The position numbers and the translations under genes are program-made. DNA of 64,000 nucleotides from Blastomonas ursincola. Lineage in GTDB: Bacteria > Pseudomonadota > Alphaproteobacteria > Sphingomonadales > Sphingomonadaceae. Within the stretch, counting starts at the first letter, position 1, and every line of letters begins with the position of its first letter. Location of the stretch: the NCBI RefSeq assembly GCF_013607875.1, contig NZ_VDES01000004.1, forward strand, positions 1 through 64,000, read 5' to 3'. Shown here piece by piece: positions 25,765-33,866 of this stretch. Below the pieces are notes generated by a model, which saw nothing but the letters and a program-made list of their open reading frames with translations, was not told where the DNA came from and made no database searches.

Positions 25765-26442
25765 ATGTACCGCCCGACCAAGCTCGACACCCTGCCTGCC
25801 GACCCGACGATGGACGAGGTGCGCCAGTTCCTGCCGCCGTTTATTGCCGACGAGGCCGTGTTCGACGGCTGGACGCCGACCGCGCGCGATGCCGCCGCCG
25901 CTGCACAGGGCGTGGAGCCAGGCCTTGCGACGCTCGCCTTCGACACCGGGCCGATGGACATGATCGATGCCTGGATCGGCCATATCGACGCGCAGATGAT
26001 CGAAGCCTTTCCGCCCGAGCGCATCGCCGCGATGAAGATCCGCGAACGTATCCGCGCGCTCGTCGCCTTCCGCTTCGAGGCGGTGGCGCACCAGCGCGAG
26101 GCGCTGCGCCGCGCGACCGCGATCATGGCGCTGCCCGCCAATCTCGCCCGCACCGCGCGAATCTCGTGGCGCACGGCCGACCTGATGTGGCGGCTCGCGG
26201 GCGATACCGCCACCGATTACAACCACTATACCAAGCGCATGATCCTCTCGGGCGTCTATGGCTCGACGCTGATGGCGTTTCTCGACGACGAGAGCCCCGA
26301 TTTTGCCGACACCCACGCGTTCCTTGAACGCCGCATCGACAATGTGATGCAGTTCGAAAAGGCCAAGGCCAAATGGACGAACAAGGGCGAGAGCCTGAGC
26401 CTGTCGCGCTTTCTGGGACGGCTGCGCTACCCGGCGCGATAA
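25765..26442 (+). CDS. COQ9-family protein
   Basis: 225 residues. COQ9 proteins bind lipids and assist ubiquinone biosynthesis with COQ7. The helical N-terminal part resembles TetR-like folds, and the C-terminal MWRLAGDTATDYNHYTKRMI is the strongest family motif (D-x-NxYTKR). ATG 25765 is preceded by GGAGG at 25754-25758. A longer in-frame start at 25711 overlaps the transporter gene and is less likely. It may be co-transcribed with the EamA gene. Confidence 0.9.
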   Translation: MYRPTKLDTLPADPTMDEVRQFLPPFIADEAVFDGWTPTARDAAAAAQGVEPGLATLAFDTGPMDMIDAWIGHIDAQMIEAFPPERIAAMKIRERIRALVAFRFEAVAHQREALRRATAIMALPANLARTARISWRTADLMWRLAGDTATDYNHYTKRMILSGVYGSTLMAFLDDESPDFADTHAFLERRIDNVMQFEKAKAKWTNKGESLSLSRFLGRLRYPAR

Positions 26443-26523
26443 TCACGCGCATGACGTGCGACGTAATGGCCTTGCGACGCTGATCTCGGCACCCTGCCCG
26501 CTCAGCTGCAGGAGACCCGTCGC

Positions 26524-26907
26524 ATGTCCAATACCGATCCGCTCGCCGTCCCGCTCGCCTTTCTGAAGGCGATGGAACCGCTCGACTATGACTCCGCGCT
26601 GCAATGGGTCGCGCCGGATTGCGAATATATCAATCCGCCACCGCTCGGGACGGTGCATGGACCCGATGGCATCCGGGCGGTGCTGCAACCATTTTTCTCG
26701 CCGACGCTGGAGAACGAGTTTCGCGTTCTGCGCTCGGCGGTCGGTGGAAATGTGGTGATGCTCGAACGGCTGGACCGGCACCGGCTGGTCGACAAATGGG
26801 TCGAGTTGCCGGTGACGGGCGTGTTCGAGATCGAGGACGGAAGAATCCGCTACTGGCGCGACTATTTCGATGTCGCGACCATCCTGTCGGAATGGCCGAC
26901 AGGATAA
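26524..26907 (+). CDS. Limonene-1,2-epoxide hydrolase-like/NTF2-fold protein
   Basis: 127 residues, one cone-shaped alpha+beta barrel. Spacing of candidate catalytic residues matches limonene-1,2-epoxide hydrolase: Tyr35/Asn37 in EYINPP, Arg82/Asp84 in LERLDRH, and Asp113 in YWRDYFD. Hydrolysis of an epoxide is therefore plausible, but the substrate is unknown and many relatives are annotated only as SnoaL-like. It ends 16 bp from the convergent fliS stop. Confidence 0.75.
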   Translation: MSNTDPLAVPLAFLKAMEPLDYDSALQWVAPDCEYINPPPLGTVHGPDGIRAVLQPFFSPTLENEFRVLRSAVGGNVVMLERLDRHRLVDKWVELPVTGVFEIEDGRIRYWRDYFDVATILSEWPTG

Positions 26908-26923
26908 TCCTGCGGCAAGCCGC

Positions 26924-27316
26924 TCATTTCGGGGCGATGCGCTTCCAGGCTTCGGCGATCTCGGCGAGCATCTGGCGCGCGGACATCAGCACGTCGACCT
27001 TGTCGGGGCTCATCGCGGCGTTGATGCGGCGGCTGGCCTCGCGATAGATGCGGGCGAGCGCGAGCGCGAGTTCACCGCCCTTTTCGAAGTCCAGGCTTTC
27101 TTCCAGCGCGATGACGATGGCCGATGCGCGGGCGCGGGCCTGGATCATCGGCACCGCCTCGCCGCGCTGGGCATGACGGATCGCCGCATCGAGCCGCAGC
27201 AGCAGCTCGTCGAACAGGATGACGACCAGCTGGTGCGGGCTGGCGCCCTCGACACGGCTGACCGTATCGACGGCCTGATAGCTGCCCATGTGGCGACGCG
27301 GAGAGATGAAGCTCAT
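26924..27316 (-). CDS. fliS: Flagellar export chaperone FliS
   Basis: 130 residues. Cytoplasmic chaperone for flagellin that binds its C-terminal D0 helix and delivers it to the export gate. Motifs: YQAVDTVSRVEGASPHQLVV, ILFDELLLRLDAAIRHA and ALEESLDFEKGGELALAL, matching the four-helix FliS fold. It lies 36 bp after fliD and shares its transcript, so it is probably driven by the sigma-28-type promoter upstream of fliD. Confidence 0.93.
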   Translation of the reverse strand: MSFISPRRHMGSYQAVDTVSRVEGASPHQLVVILFDELLLRLDAAIRHAQRGEAVPMIQARARASAIVIALEESLDFEKGGELALALARIYREASRRINAAMSPDKVDVLMSARQMLAEIAEAWKRIAPK

Positions 27317-27352
27317 GCGGTTTTCCTTGTCATTCTATGTGTTTTGGTTGTC

Positions 27353-28756
27353 TCAGTTGTCGCCGCTGTTGGTCCAGACGGACACCTGCTGCTCGATATA
27401 GCTCTGGGTAGAGCGCAGCACGGTGAGCTGGCGGTCCATGGCGGCGAAGGTCTTTTCGAGCTGCTCGCGATACTTGTCGCTGTCCTCCTCGACCTTCTCC
27501 ATCATCTTGGTCAGGTCGGAGGCGATCTTGTTCAGGCGGTTCTGCGCGCCGGTCAGCGAGCCGTTGGGTGCCTTGAGCGCGGTCTTCACGTCCTCGAACG
27601 CCTTGGCGAGGCCAGGATTGCCCGCGGTCGGCGTCGCCGGTTCGAGCATCCGGGCAATGCCTTCGGGATCGGCAGCGAGTGCGCGGTCGAACTTGACCGA
27701 ATCCAGCGTCAGCGTGCCGTCGCGGTTGGTCTTGACGCCGATATCGGCGAGCGAGCGATAGGCGCCGGTGTCGGTGAGCTGCTTGGTGGTCAGCGAGGCC
27801 ATCGAGCGCATCATGTCGCGTGCGGCCCGTTCGCCGGCCAGCGGACCGCCGCTCGCGCCATCGAGACCCGGCGCAGTCGCCGAATTCAGCGCACCGCGCA
27901 GATCGTTATAGGCGGTCACGAACTCGTTGACGATATCCTTGACCGACGAGGTCGGCTGGTCGCCGCTGATCACGACATTGGTGCCGGGCGCCGCCGCGAG
28001 CAGGTTGATGCGCACGCCGGGAACGGCGGTGTCGATCTGGTTGCTGGCGTTGGTCAGCTGGATGCCGTTGACGTTGATGATGCTGTCGCGCGCCGTGGTG
28101 ACCGAGTTCATGCCCGCGCCGCCTGCCGGGGGAAAGGCAAAGGCATCGAGCGTTGCCGCGCCGCCCGATCCGGTGACGGTGAAGCTGTTGGCGGCGCCTT
28201 CCCTGCCGCGCATCACCAGCCGCGAACCGCTGTTGTCGGTGACGATGCTGGCGGTGACACCGCTGTTGGTCGCGTTGATCGCGTCGCGCAGGCCACCGAG
28301 CGAATTGTTGGTCGAATCGATGGTGACGTTGAAGCTGCCAGCCGAGGTCGTGATGGTCAGCGATCCTTCGCCGACCGTCGAGCTGGTGCTGGCAAAGCTG
28401 CTGGCCGAGACCATGCTCTGCGCGGCGGCGAGCTGGCTGACCTGCACCGTGGCGGGCAGGCCCTGCGGTTTCTGCCCGGGGATGAAGCTGGCCGCGACCA
28501 GATCGCCGCGGGTCGAAACGAGATTGCCGGTCAGCTGACGGCCGTTGAGCACTTCGCCCAGCGCCTTGGAAAAGGTCTCGAGCGCCGACGAGGCCGAAGC
28601 GAGCGCGGAGATGCGCGCCTGGTTCAGGTTCTGCCGGTTGCGGACATCCGACTGTTTCGGCTCAAGCTGGGCCGTGACGAGATCGTTAACCAGCTGGGCG
28701 CTGTTGACGCCGGTAAAGCCGGTAATGACGTTGGAAATTCCGCTATTCGTGACCAT
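27353..28756 (-). CDS. fliD: Flagellar filament cap protein FliD
   Basis: About 467 residues. Caps the growing filament and folds incoming flagellin. N-terminal heptad-rich region: GFTGVNSAQLVNDLVTAQLE and LNQARISALASASSALETFS. The variable middle is Ser/Thr/Gly-rich, followed by the C-terminal LTGAQNRLNKIASDL and RQLTVLRSTQSYIEQQVSVW helices. ATG 28756 is chosen, with AGAAGGA eight bases upstream; a GTG one codon earlier is also open. A sigma-28-type promoter lies just upstream. Confidence 0.92.
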   Translation of the reverse strand: MVTNSGISNVITGFTGVNSAQLVNDLVTAQLEPKQSDVRNRQNLNQARISALASASSALETFSKALGEVLNGRQLTGNLVSTRGDLVAASFIPGQKPQGLPATVQVSQLAAAQSMVSASSFASTSSTVGEGSLTITTSAGSFNVTIDSTNNSLGGLRDAINATNSGVTASIVTDNSGSRLVMRGREGAANSFTVTGSGGAATLDAFAFPPAGGAGMNSVTTARDSIINVNGIQLTNASNQIDTAVPGVRINLLAAAPGTNVVISGDQPTSSVKDIVNEFVTAYNDLRGALNSATAPGLDGASGGPLAGERAARDMMRSMASLTTKQLTDTGAYRSLADIGVKTNRDGTLTLDSVKFDRALAADPEGIARMLEPATPTAGNPGLAKAFEDVKTALKAPNGSLTGAQNRLNKIASDLTKMMEKVEEDSDKYREQLEKTFAAMDRQLTVLRSTQSYIEQQVSVWTNSGDN

Positions 28757-28777
28757 CACCAGTTCCTTCTGAAAGGA

Positions 28778-28804
28778 TTAACGGCGCGGTGCGGGCGGGC
28801 TTAA
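28778..28804 (-). promoter_or_regulatory. Sigma-28-type promoter of fliD-fliS
   Basis: On the minus strand the sequence reads CTTAA, then 15 bases after the TTAA, then GCCGTTAA. This is the same layout as at all five flagellin genes and close to the enterobacterial FliA consensus (TAAA-N15-GCCGATAA). The predicted RNA start is near 28771, leaving a very short leader. The GAGGCCGC box found at the flagellin promoters is absent here. Confidence 0.8.
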
Positions 28805-28817
28805 GGCCTTTTCCGAC

Positions 28818-29960
28818 TCATTTCTGCGGCTTGCCGTCCATGTCGAAGCGCAGGTCTGCGGGCACGTCGAGTTCGGGCTGGCCGAAGCCCACATCCATCT
28901 TCTCGTTGATGCGGAAAACGAAGGCGAGCAGCGTCGCGGCGGCCAGATACAGCCGCTCGTCGATGATCTGGCCGGGCTTCGACGTGAAGTAGATCGCGCG
29001 GGTAAGCTCCGGGTAGCGCAGGATCGTGAGTCCCCGCTCCATCGCCAGTTCGCGCATCGCCTGGGCGATCGCCCCGCGCCCGCGCGCTAGCACAACTGGG
29101 GCGGGATCGCGCTCGCGGTCATAGCGCAGCGCGATCGCGAAATGGGTCGGGTTGACCAGCAGAACGGTCGCATCCTCGACCGCCTTGCGGGTCGAGCCGT
29201 TGAGCACTTCGTACTGCCGCCGGCGCACCGCCTGCTTGAGCTCGGGCGAACCTTCGACCTCCTTGTGCTCGTCCTTGACCTCCTGCTTGGTCATCATCAG
29301 CTTCCGGTTGCGCTGGAACCATTGCGCCGGAACGTCGATCAGCGCGATCAGGCCGAGCGCGCCCGCCATCGCCATCAGCGTCATCGAGAACAGGTCGCCG
29401 AACGCGGCAATGCCCTGGCGCACGTCGCCATGGCCGAGCTCAGCCATCTGCGGCAGCATCGACATGATCATGACCACGCCGATCGTGCCCATCAGCAGCA
29501 CCTTGGCCATCGATTTGACCAGCTCGATCAGGCCGTGCGTGCCGAACATGCGCTTCAGGCCCGACATCGGGTTCATCTTCGATGCCTTGGGCTGAATGGC
29601 GCTCCAGCGGAAGCCAAGCGAACCGAGCGCGGCAGGCGTCGCCACGCAGGCGACCAGCAGGAACAGGAACAGCCCACCGAACGGCAGGGCCAGCGGCATC
29701 AGCAGGCTGAGCGTGCGCTGGCCGACGTTGAAATCGGTCGCCTGATAGATGTCGAACACCAGAGCGGCGCGCAGCATGCCGGCAATGGACGAGACCATCA
29801 TGTCGCCGAACAGCACGAAGGCCATCGTGCCGCCGATGATGACCATCGCGGTGCCGAGTTCCTTGGACTGGAGGACATCACCTTTTTCGCGCGACTCCCT
29901 GAGCCGCTTCTCGGTAGGGAGTTCGGTTTTTTCGCCACCACCTGAAGGGCCGTCTGCCAT
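28818..29960 (-). CDS. flhB: Flagellar export apparatus protein FlhB
   Basis: 380 residues. Substrate-specificity switch of the flagellar type III export gate. N-terminal KTELPTEKRLRESREKGDV is diagnostic. Four membrane helices lie between about residues 36 and 215. The cytoplasmic domain contains the self-cleaving NPTH at 270-273 within VLLVNPTHFAIALRYDRE. It follows fliR by 4 bp and closes the basal-body/export run before the separately promoted fliD-fliS pair. Confidence 0.96.
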   Translation of the reverse strand: MADGPSGGGEKTELPTEKRLRESREKGDVLQSKELGTAMVIIGGTMAFVLFGDMMVSSIAGMLRAALVFDIYQATDFNVGQRTLSLLMPLALPFGGLFLFLLVACVATPAALGSLGFRWSAIQPKASKMNPMSGLKRMFGTHGLIELVKSMAKVLLMGTIGVVMIMSMLPQMAELGHGDVRQGIAAFGDLFSMTLMAMAGALGLIALIDVPAQWFQRNRKLMMTKQEVKDEHKEVEGSPELKQAVRRRQYEVLNGSTRKAVEDATVLLVNPTHFAIALRYDRERDPAPVVLARGRGAIAQAMRELAMERGLTILRYPELTRAIYFTSKPGQIIDERLYLAAATLLAFVFRINEKMDVGFGQPELDVPADLRFDMDGKPQK

Positions 29961-29964
29961 CGCG

Positions 29965-30747
29965 TCAGCCCTCCCCTGCCATGACTTCGGACTGTTCCAG
30001 CCCGGTTTCCATTGCGCGCATCACGCCATCGGCAAGCACCGGCGCCGCGATCGCGAGCAGCACGATGCCGGCCAGCACCGCCACGGGGATGCCGACCGAA
30101 AAGAGGTTGAGCTGCGGCGCCGATCGCGCGAGCATCGCCATCACCAGCTGGACGATGATCAGCGCGGCGCCGACCGGCAGCGCGATCACCAGGCCCATCG
30201 AGAACAGCATCGCGCCGAATTCGACCAGGTCCATGATCAGCCGCGGCGAGAGCATCGCATCGCCCGGCGGCAGCGCCTCGTAGCTGCGCACGATGATCGC
30301 GATCAGCATCAGGTGCCCGTCAATCGCTAGCAGCAGCAGCACCGCGATGATCGACAGGAAGCTGCCGATCACGGGGCTCGACTGGCCGCTCTGCGGATCG
30401 GCCATCGAGGCAAAGCCCAGGCCCATCGCGTTGCTGATCAGCTCGCCCGCGACGAAGGCGGCGGAATAGCCGATCTGCAGCGCGAAGCCGATGGCGACGC
30501 CGCAGACGATCTCGCCGATGATGAACAGGAAGCCGGTATAGCTGACCAGCGTTGCATCGGGCAGGTTGATGGTGGCGCTGTTGGTCGCGGCGATGCCGAT
30601 CATCGCCGACAGGATGATGCGTACCTGGAGCGGAACCGAGGTCGCACCGAACACGGGGGCTGCCATCAACGCCGCGCCGGGCCGGATCATCGCCATGATC
30701 CAGATCCACAATTGCGCTTCGACGCCGGCAAAGCCCGGTGCGATCAC
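29965..30747 (-). CDS. fliR: Flagellar export gate protein FliR
   Basis: About 260 residues with six membrane segments. Part of the FliP-FliQ-FliR core of the export gate. Motifs: VEAQLWIWIMAMIRPGAALM, PLQVRIILSAMIGIA, GFALQIGYSAAFVAGELIS and ALPVGAALIIVQLVMAMLAR. The start is GTG 30747, overlapping the fliQ stop as GTGA. An upstream ATG in the same frame would add a non-membrane stretch read from inside fliQ and is rejected. Confidence 0.93.
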   Translation of the reverse strand: MIAPGFAGVEAQLWIWIMAMIRPGAALMAAPVFGATSVPLQVRIILSAMIGIAATNSATINLPDATLVSYTGFLFIIGEIVCGVAIGFALQIGYSAAFVAGELISNAMGLGFASMADPQSGQSSPVIGSFLSIIAVLLLLAIDGHLMLIAIIVRSYEALPPGDAMLSPRLIMDLVEFGAMLFSMGLVIALPVGAALIIVQLVMAMLARSAPQLNLFSVGIPVAVLAGIVLLAIAAPVLADGVMRAMETGLEQSEVMAGEG

Positions 30748-31016
30748 AGCAGCAAATCCGGAATGCGGCTGTACATCTCGACGGTGAAATCGGCGATCAG
30801 GTACAGGATCGACCCGCCGAACAGCGCGAGAATCACGCCGAGCACGACCAGCTTGGGTACAAAGCTCAAGGTCGCCTCGTTGATCGAGGTCGCCGCCTGG
30901 ACCATGCCCAGCAGCACGCCGACCAGCAGCGCGGGGATCAGCAGCGGGGCCGAGGCCAGCGCCGTGATCCACAGCGTCTGCTGCGCCAGGCCAATGAAAT
31001 AGTCGGTCTGTTCCAT
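30744..31016 (-). CDS. fliQ: Flagellar export gate protein FliQ
   Basis: 90 residues with two membrane helices (ITALASAPLLIPALLVGVLL and LVVLGVILALFGGSILYLIA), matching the family length. The VQAATSINEATLSFVPKL loop is characteristic. The frame extends upstream into a palindromic repeat, but ATG 31016 (MEQTDYFIGLAQQTLW) is the family start. Separated from fliP by a 128-bp gap that holds repeat copy 31042-31120. Confidence 0.94.
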   Translation of the reverse strand: MEQTDYFIGLAQQTLWITALASAPLLIPALLVGVLLGMVQAATSINEATLSFVPKLVVLGVILALFGGSILYLIADFTVEMYSRIPDLLL

Positions 31017-31041
31017 ATCAGCGTGCGATCCAATCAGGTCC

Positions 31042-31120
31042 CCGTTTGTCCCGAGCGTGTCGAGGGACGTCTGCGCCACCCTTTCCGATCACGTCCCTCG
31101 ACTTCGCTCGGGACAAACGG
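31042..31120. repeat. Palindromic repeat between fliP and fliQ
   Basis: 79 bp. The left arm starts CCGTTTGTCCCGAGC and runs to GTCGAGGGACGT; the right arm reads ACGTCCCTCGACTTCGCTCG and ends GGACAAACGG. The arms are about 29-30 bases of near-perfect inverted repeat around a 20-base centre. Nearly the same element lies at 32037-32114 inside fliP, and a diverged relative at 20172. In this spot it is intergenic. Confidence 0.92.
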
Positions 31121-31144
31121 AGGGGGCGCAGGGGACCGGGTTAA

Positions 31145-32137
31145 CTAATTCACGAACGATCCGGCGAGCGAGCCCATGGTGAGCGCCCAGCCATCGACGA
31201 GCACGAACAGCAGCAGCTTGAACGGCATCGAGATGATCGTGGGCGACAGCATCATCATGCCCAGGGCCATCAGCGTGGAGGCCACGACCAGGTCGATCAC
31301 CAGGAACGGCAGGAAGATCATGAAGCCGATCTGGAACGCGGTCTTGAGCTCGCTGGTGACGAAGGCAGGCAGCAGGATCGAGAAGGGGATATCCTTCGGC
31401 GCAGCAACCGGCTTGGCCTTGGCCATGTCCATGAACAGCTTGAGATCGGTCTGACGCGTCTGCTTGATCATGAACTTGTGGAATTCCTCGCCCGAGATCT
31501 GGATCGCGGTTTCCAGCTCGATCGTGTCGGCAGCATAAGGTGCGACCGCCCGATCGTTGATCTGGGTAAAGGTGGGGGCCATCACGAACATCGACAGGAA
31601 CAGCGCCAGGCCGATCAGCACCTGATTGGGCGGCGTCTGCTGCAGGCCCAGCGCCTGGCGCAGGATCGACAGCACGATGATGATGCGCGTGAAGCTGGTC
31701 ATCATCAGCACCATCGACGGCAGGATGGTGAGCAGACCCATGACGACCAGGATCTGCAGGCTGAGCGTGAGCGGCTTGCCATTGCCCGCCACGTCATCGA
31801 GCGCCTGGGACAGCGCCTCGGACGCCCCGGGCGTGCCGGTGGCAGAGCCGGTGGCGGGGGTTGCGGCGGGAGCGGGATTGGTCGTGGTGGCAGCGGGAGC
31901 AGCCGGGGTCGCGGGTGCAGCCTGGCCGGTGACAGCAGCAGTGGGGGTAGCCGGGGCCGGGGCCTGCTGGGCCATGGCGGGGGTAGAAATCAGGATTGCC
32001 AAGCTTGCCAGGATGACAGCGAGCTGACGCCCCCATCCGTTTGTCCCGAGCTTGTCGAGGGACGTAGGTGCACCGGTTCCGATCACGTCCCTCGACTTCG
32101 CTCGGGACAAACGGATCATGGTCCGAAGAAAGCTCAT
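31145..32137 (-). CDS. fliP: Flagellar export gate protein FliP with repeat-encoded N-terminus
   Basis: 330 residues, longer than the usual about 245-260. Core of the export gate: [60 protein letters not shown] and the C-terminal [20 protein letters not shown]. Residues 9-34 are translated from a 78-bp palindromic repeat. A signal-peptide-like segment ([20 protein letters not shown]) follows, then an Ala/Pro/Thr-rich linker to about residue 105. Start ATG 32137 overlaps the fliO stop as ATGA, and there is no in-frame ATG between the repeat and the hydrophobic segment. The repeat therefore appears to be part of the translated gene. Confidence 0.93.
   Translation of the reverse strand: MSFLRTMIRLSRAKSRDVIGTGAPTSLDKLGTNGWGRQLAVILASLAILISTPAMAQQAPAPATPTAAVTGQAAPATPAAPAATTTNPAPAATPATGSATGTPGASEALSQALDDVAGNGKPLTLSLQILVVMGLLTILPSMVLMMTSFTRIIIVLSILRQALGLQQTPPNQVLIGLALFLSMFVMAPTFTQINDRAVAPYAADTIELETAIQISGEEFHKFMIKQTRQTDLKLFMDMAKAKPVAAPKDIPFSILLPAFVTSELKTAFQIGFMIFLPFLVIDLVVASTLMALGMMMLSPTIISMPFKLLLFVLVDGWALTMGSLAGSFVN
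32037..32114. repeat. Palindromic repeat inside the fliP coding sequence
   Basis: 78 bp (exactly 26 codons). Ends are CCGTTTGTCCCGAGC and GCTCGGGACAAACGG; inner arms GTCGAGGGACGT and ACGTCCCTCGAC. It differs from the copy at 31042-31120 mainly in the central loop and in one base of length, which here keeps the fliP frame. Read on the minus strand it encodes [14 protein letters not shown] then [12 protein letters not shown]. Confidence 0.92.
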
Positions 32138-32487
32138 GCGCCGCGCTCCCGAAGGGCGGCGAGCAGATCGCGATTATGTCCGGCCAGCGCCGCCGGGGGG
32201 AGGTTAGCGCTGGCCGGACCGGTTCCGGCATCCGCGCTGGCGATCGTGTCGATCCGCGCGCGCGTTACCGAAAGCAGGATTTTCTGTCCGGCAAACTCGA
32301 CCACGGCGAGCTTGCCCGAAACGCCCATGCTGACCGTCTCGGTGACCTTGAGCTCGCGCTGCGGGCCGGCCATATCGAGCCGGGCCATCATGCCGGGCTG
32401 GTATTTGCGGTAGAGCCAGAGGCTGCCATAGATCATGCCGCCCATCACCGGCAGCATGATCAGCAGTTTGATGATGTAATAAGTCAT
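32134..32487 (-). CDS. fliO: Flagellar biosynthetic protein FliO
   Basis: 117 residues. Small membrane protein that helps assemble or stabilise the FliP ring. One N-terminal membrane helix (about residues 4-26, [20 protein letters not shown]) is followed by a cytoplasmic beta-rich domain, [20 protein letters not shown] and [10 protein letters not shown], typical of FliO. Position between fliN and fliP confirms the call. A 75-bp gap separates it from fliN, unusually wide for this tight operon. Confidence 0.88.
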   Translation of the reverse strand: MTYYIIKLLIMLPVMGGMIYGSLWLYRKYQPGMMARLDMAGPQRELKVTETVSMGVSGKLAVVEFAGQKILLSVTRARIDTIASADAGTGPASANLPPAALAGHNRDLLAALRERGA

Positions 32488-32562
32488 TCCGGTCCGCTTC
32501 CAATTCCCTGTGCCGTGCCGCCGGATGATCCGGCGCGGGCGACGGGGACTGGAGCAGTCCGG

Positions 32563-32913
32563 TCAGATGCGCCGTTCGACCCGTGCGTGGCCGACGTTCT
32601 TCGACACCACCTCGGCCACCCGGATTCCGAACCGGCCATCGATGGTCACGACTTCCCCTCTTGCAACCAGCGTGCCATTTACGTTGATGTCGAGAAGCTC
32701 GTTGGCCTGGCGGTCGAGCTCGACCACCGATCCCTCGCAAAGCTCCATGATTTCGGCGAGGCGCAGCGAGGCGCTGCCCACCTCGACCGACAGGCGCACG
32801 GGGATGTCGGCCAGAAAGCGGTAATGATTTGCCGCCTCGTGCAATCCGTTGCCGCCCATGTCGAAAGGCTCTGCCGGGGCGCCCAGCATCGGTGCTTCGG
32901 TCATGTCGCTCAT
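32563..32913 (-). CDS. fliN: Flagellar motor switch protein FliN
   Basis: 116 residues. Forms the bottom of the C-ring with FliM. The SpoA domain is clear: FLADIPVRLSVEVGSASLRL, AEIMELCEGSVVELDRQANE, and LLDINVNGTLVARGEVVTID then GRFGIRVAEVV. It follows fliM by 5 bp. Confidence 0.95.
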   Translation of the reverse strand: MSDMTEAPMLGAPAEPFDMGGNGLHEAANHYRFLADIPVRLSVEVGSASLRLAEIMELCEGSVVELDRQANELLDINVNGTLVARGEVVTIDGRFGIRVAEVVSKNVGHARVERRI

Positions 32914-32918
32914 GGGGC

Positions 32919-33848
32919 TTATCCTCTTTCTATGGTTTCGATGCGGAACGCGGCCAGGCCGTTCTGTTCACCAAGGCTGCCGCGTGCGAAAATGCGGTCG
33001 CCGATGATCAGCGGCAGGTTGCGCGCCGGTGGAATGGGAATGATGTCGCCGGGCTTGAGTTCGGCAAGCTGCGGCAGGGTGAGCACGGGCCGTGCCAGCA
33101 CCGAGCGCGCGGGCAGCGTGACATGCGCCAGCGCCTTGGACATCTGGTCGCGCCAGGCCGGATCGGGCATCTGGTCGTCGGCAATGCCGGCGGGCGTCAG
33201 GCACTGTTCGGCCGCCTGAAGCCCGTCGAGCGGATAGACCAGCTCGAGTTCGTAGCGGATATTGTCGGGCAGCGTGATGCGGAAGCGCTGCACCACCATG
33301 CGCGCCAGCGGCGCGGCGATGCGCGCGCCATCGACCGTGGTCGAATGGCCTGCGGCATGGCAGGCGAAATTGCCAACCTCGTTCCACGATGCGCCCAGCC
33401 GCTCGCCGATCACGCGCGCGATGCGGCCGATCAGGCGGATGTCGGTCTGGGTGAATTCCTTCTTGGGCGACGCCATCTCGCGCGGTGCCCCGCCGAAGAA
33501 CGCGTCGAGCATCGCCGAGACGAACACCGGCTCCATCTTCAGCAGCACGCGGCCCTGCATCGGCGCGAGCTGGAACTGGCTGATGCTGACCAGCTCGGCC
33601 TGGCGGTCGCACCAGACATCGAACTGGGTGAATTCGGCATCGGGGGCATCGACGCGCAGCTTGACCCCGGCAATCGGCTCGAGCGCATGGCGCAGGCCCG
33701 TGCAGAGCGATCGCGCAACCCGGCGCAGCACCGGCACGACCGTCTTCTGGTCGGCATCGGCCTTGGCAAAGCTGTGCTCGGCCAGGCGGCGCTCGCCAGC
33801 ACCCGCGGTCATGCCCTCTGCGCCATCAAGAAGTTCGCTGCTGCTCAT
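32919..33848 (-). CDS. fliM: Flagellar motor switch protein FliM
   Basis: 309 residues. C-ring protein that links FliG and FliN and normally receives CheY-P at its N-terminus. The middle domain is recognisable (GVKLRVDAPDAEFTQFDVWC, LLKMEPVFVSAMLDAFFGG, TQTDIRLIGRIARVIGERL), as is a C-terminal SpoA domain (LPQLAELKPGDIIPIPPARN). The usual N-terminal CheY-binding segment (LSQxEIDALL) is not evident; the protein begins MSSSELLDGAEGMTAGAG. Preceded by fliL with an 18-bp gap. Confidence 0.93.
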   Translation of the reverse strand: MSSSELLDGAEGMTAGAGERRLAEHSFAKADADQKTVVPVLRRVARSLCTGLRHALEPIAGVKLRVDAPDAEFTQFDVWCDRQAELVSISQFQLAPMQGRVLLKMEPVFVSAMLDAFFGGAPREMASPKKEFTQTDIRLIGRIARVIGERLGASWNEVGNFACHAAGHSTTVDGARIAAPLARMVVQRFRITLPDNIRYELELVYPLDGLQAAEQCLTPAGIADDQMPDPAWRDQMSKALAHVTLPARSVLARPVLTLPQLAELKPGDIIPIPPARNLPLIIGDRIFARGSLGEQNGLAAFRIETIERG

Positions 33849-33866
33849 CGGATCAAAGGCCTTGGC

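Noticed and set aside
30748-30972. Upstream ATG start for fliR giving 335 residues
   Set aside because: The extra residues come from inside fliQ in another frame and are not membrane-like. GTG 30747 overlaps the fliQ stop and gives the usual FliR length.
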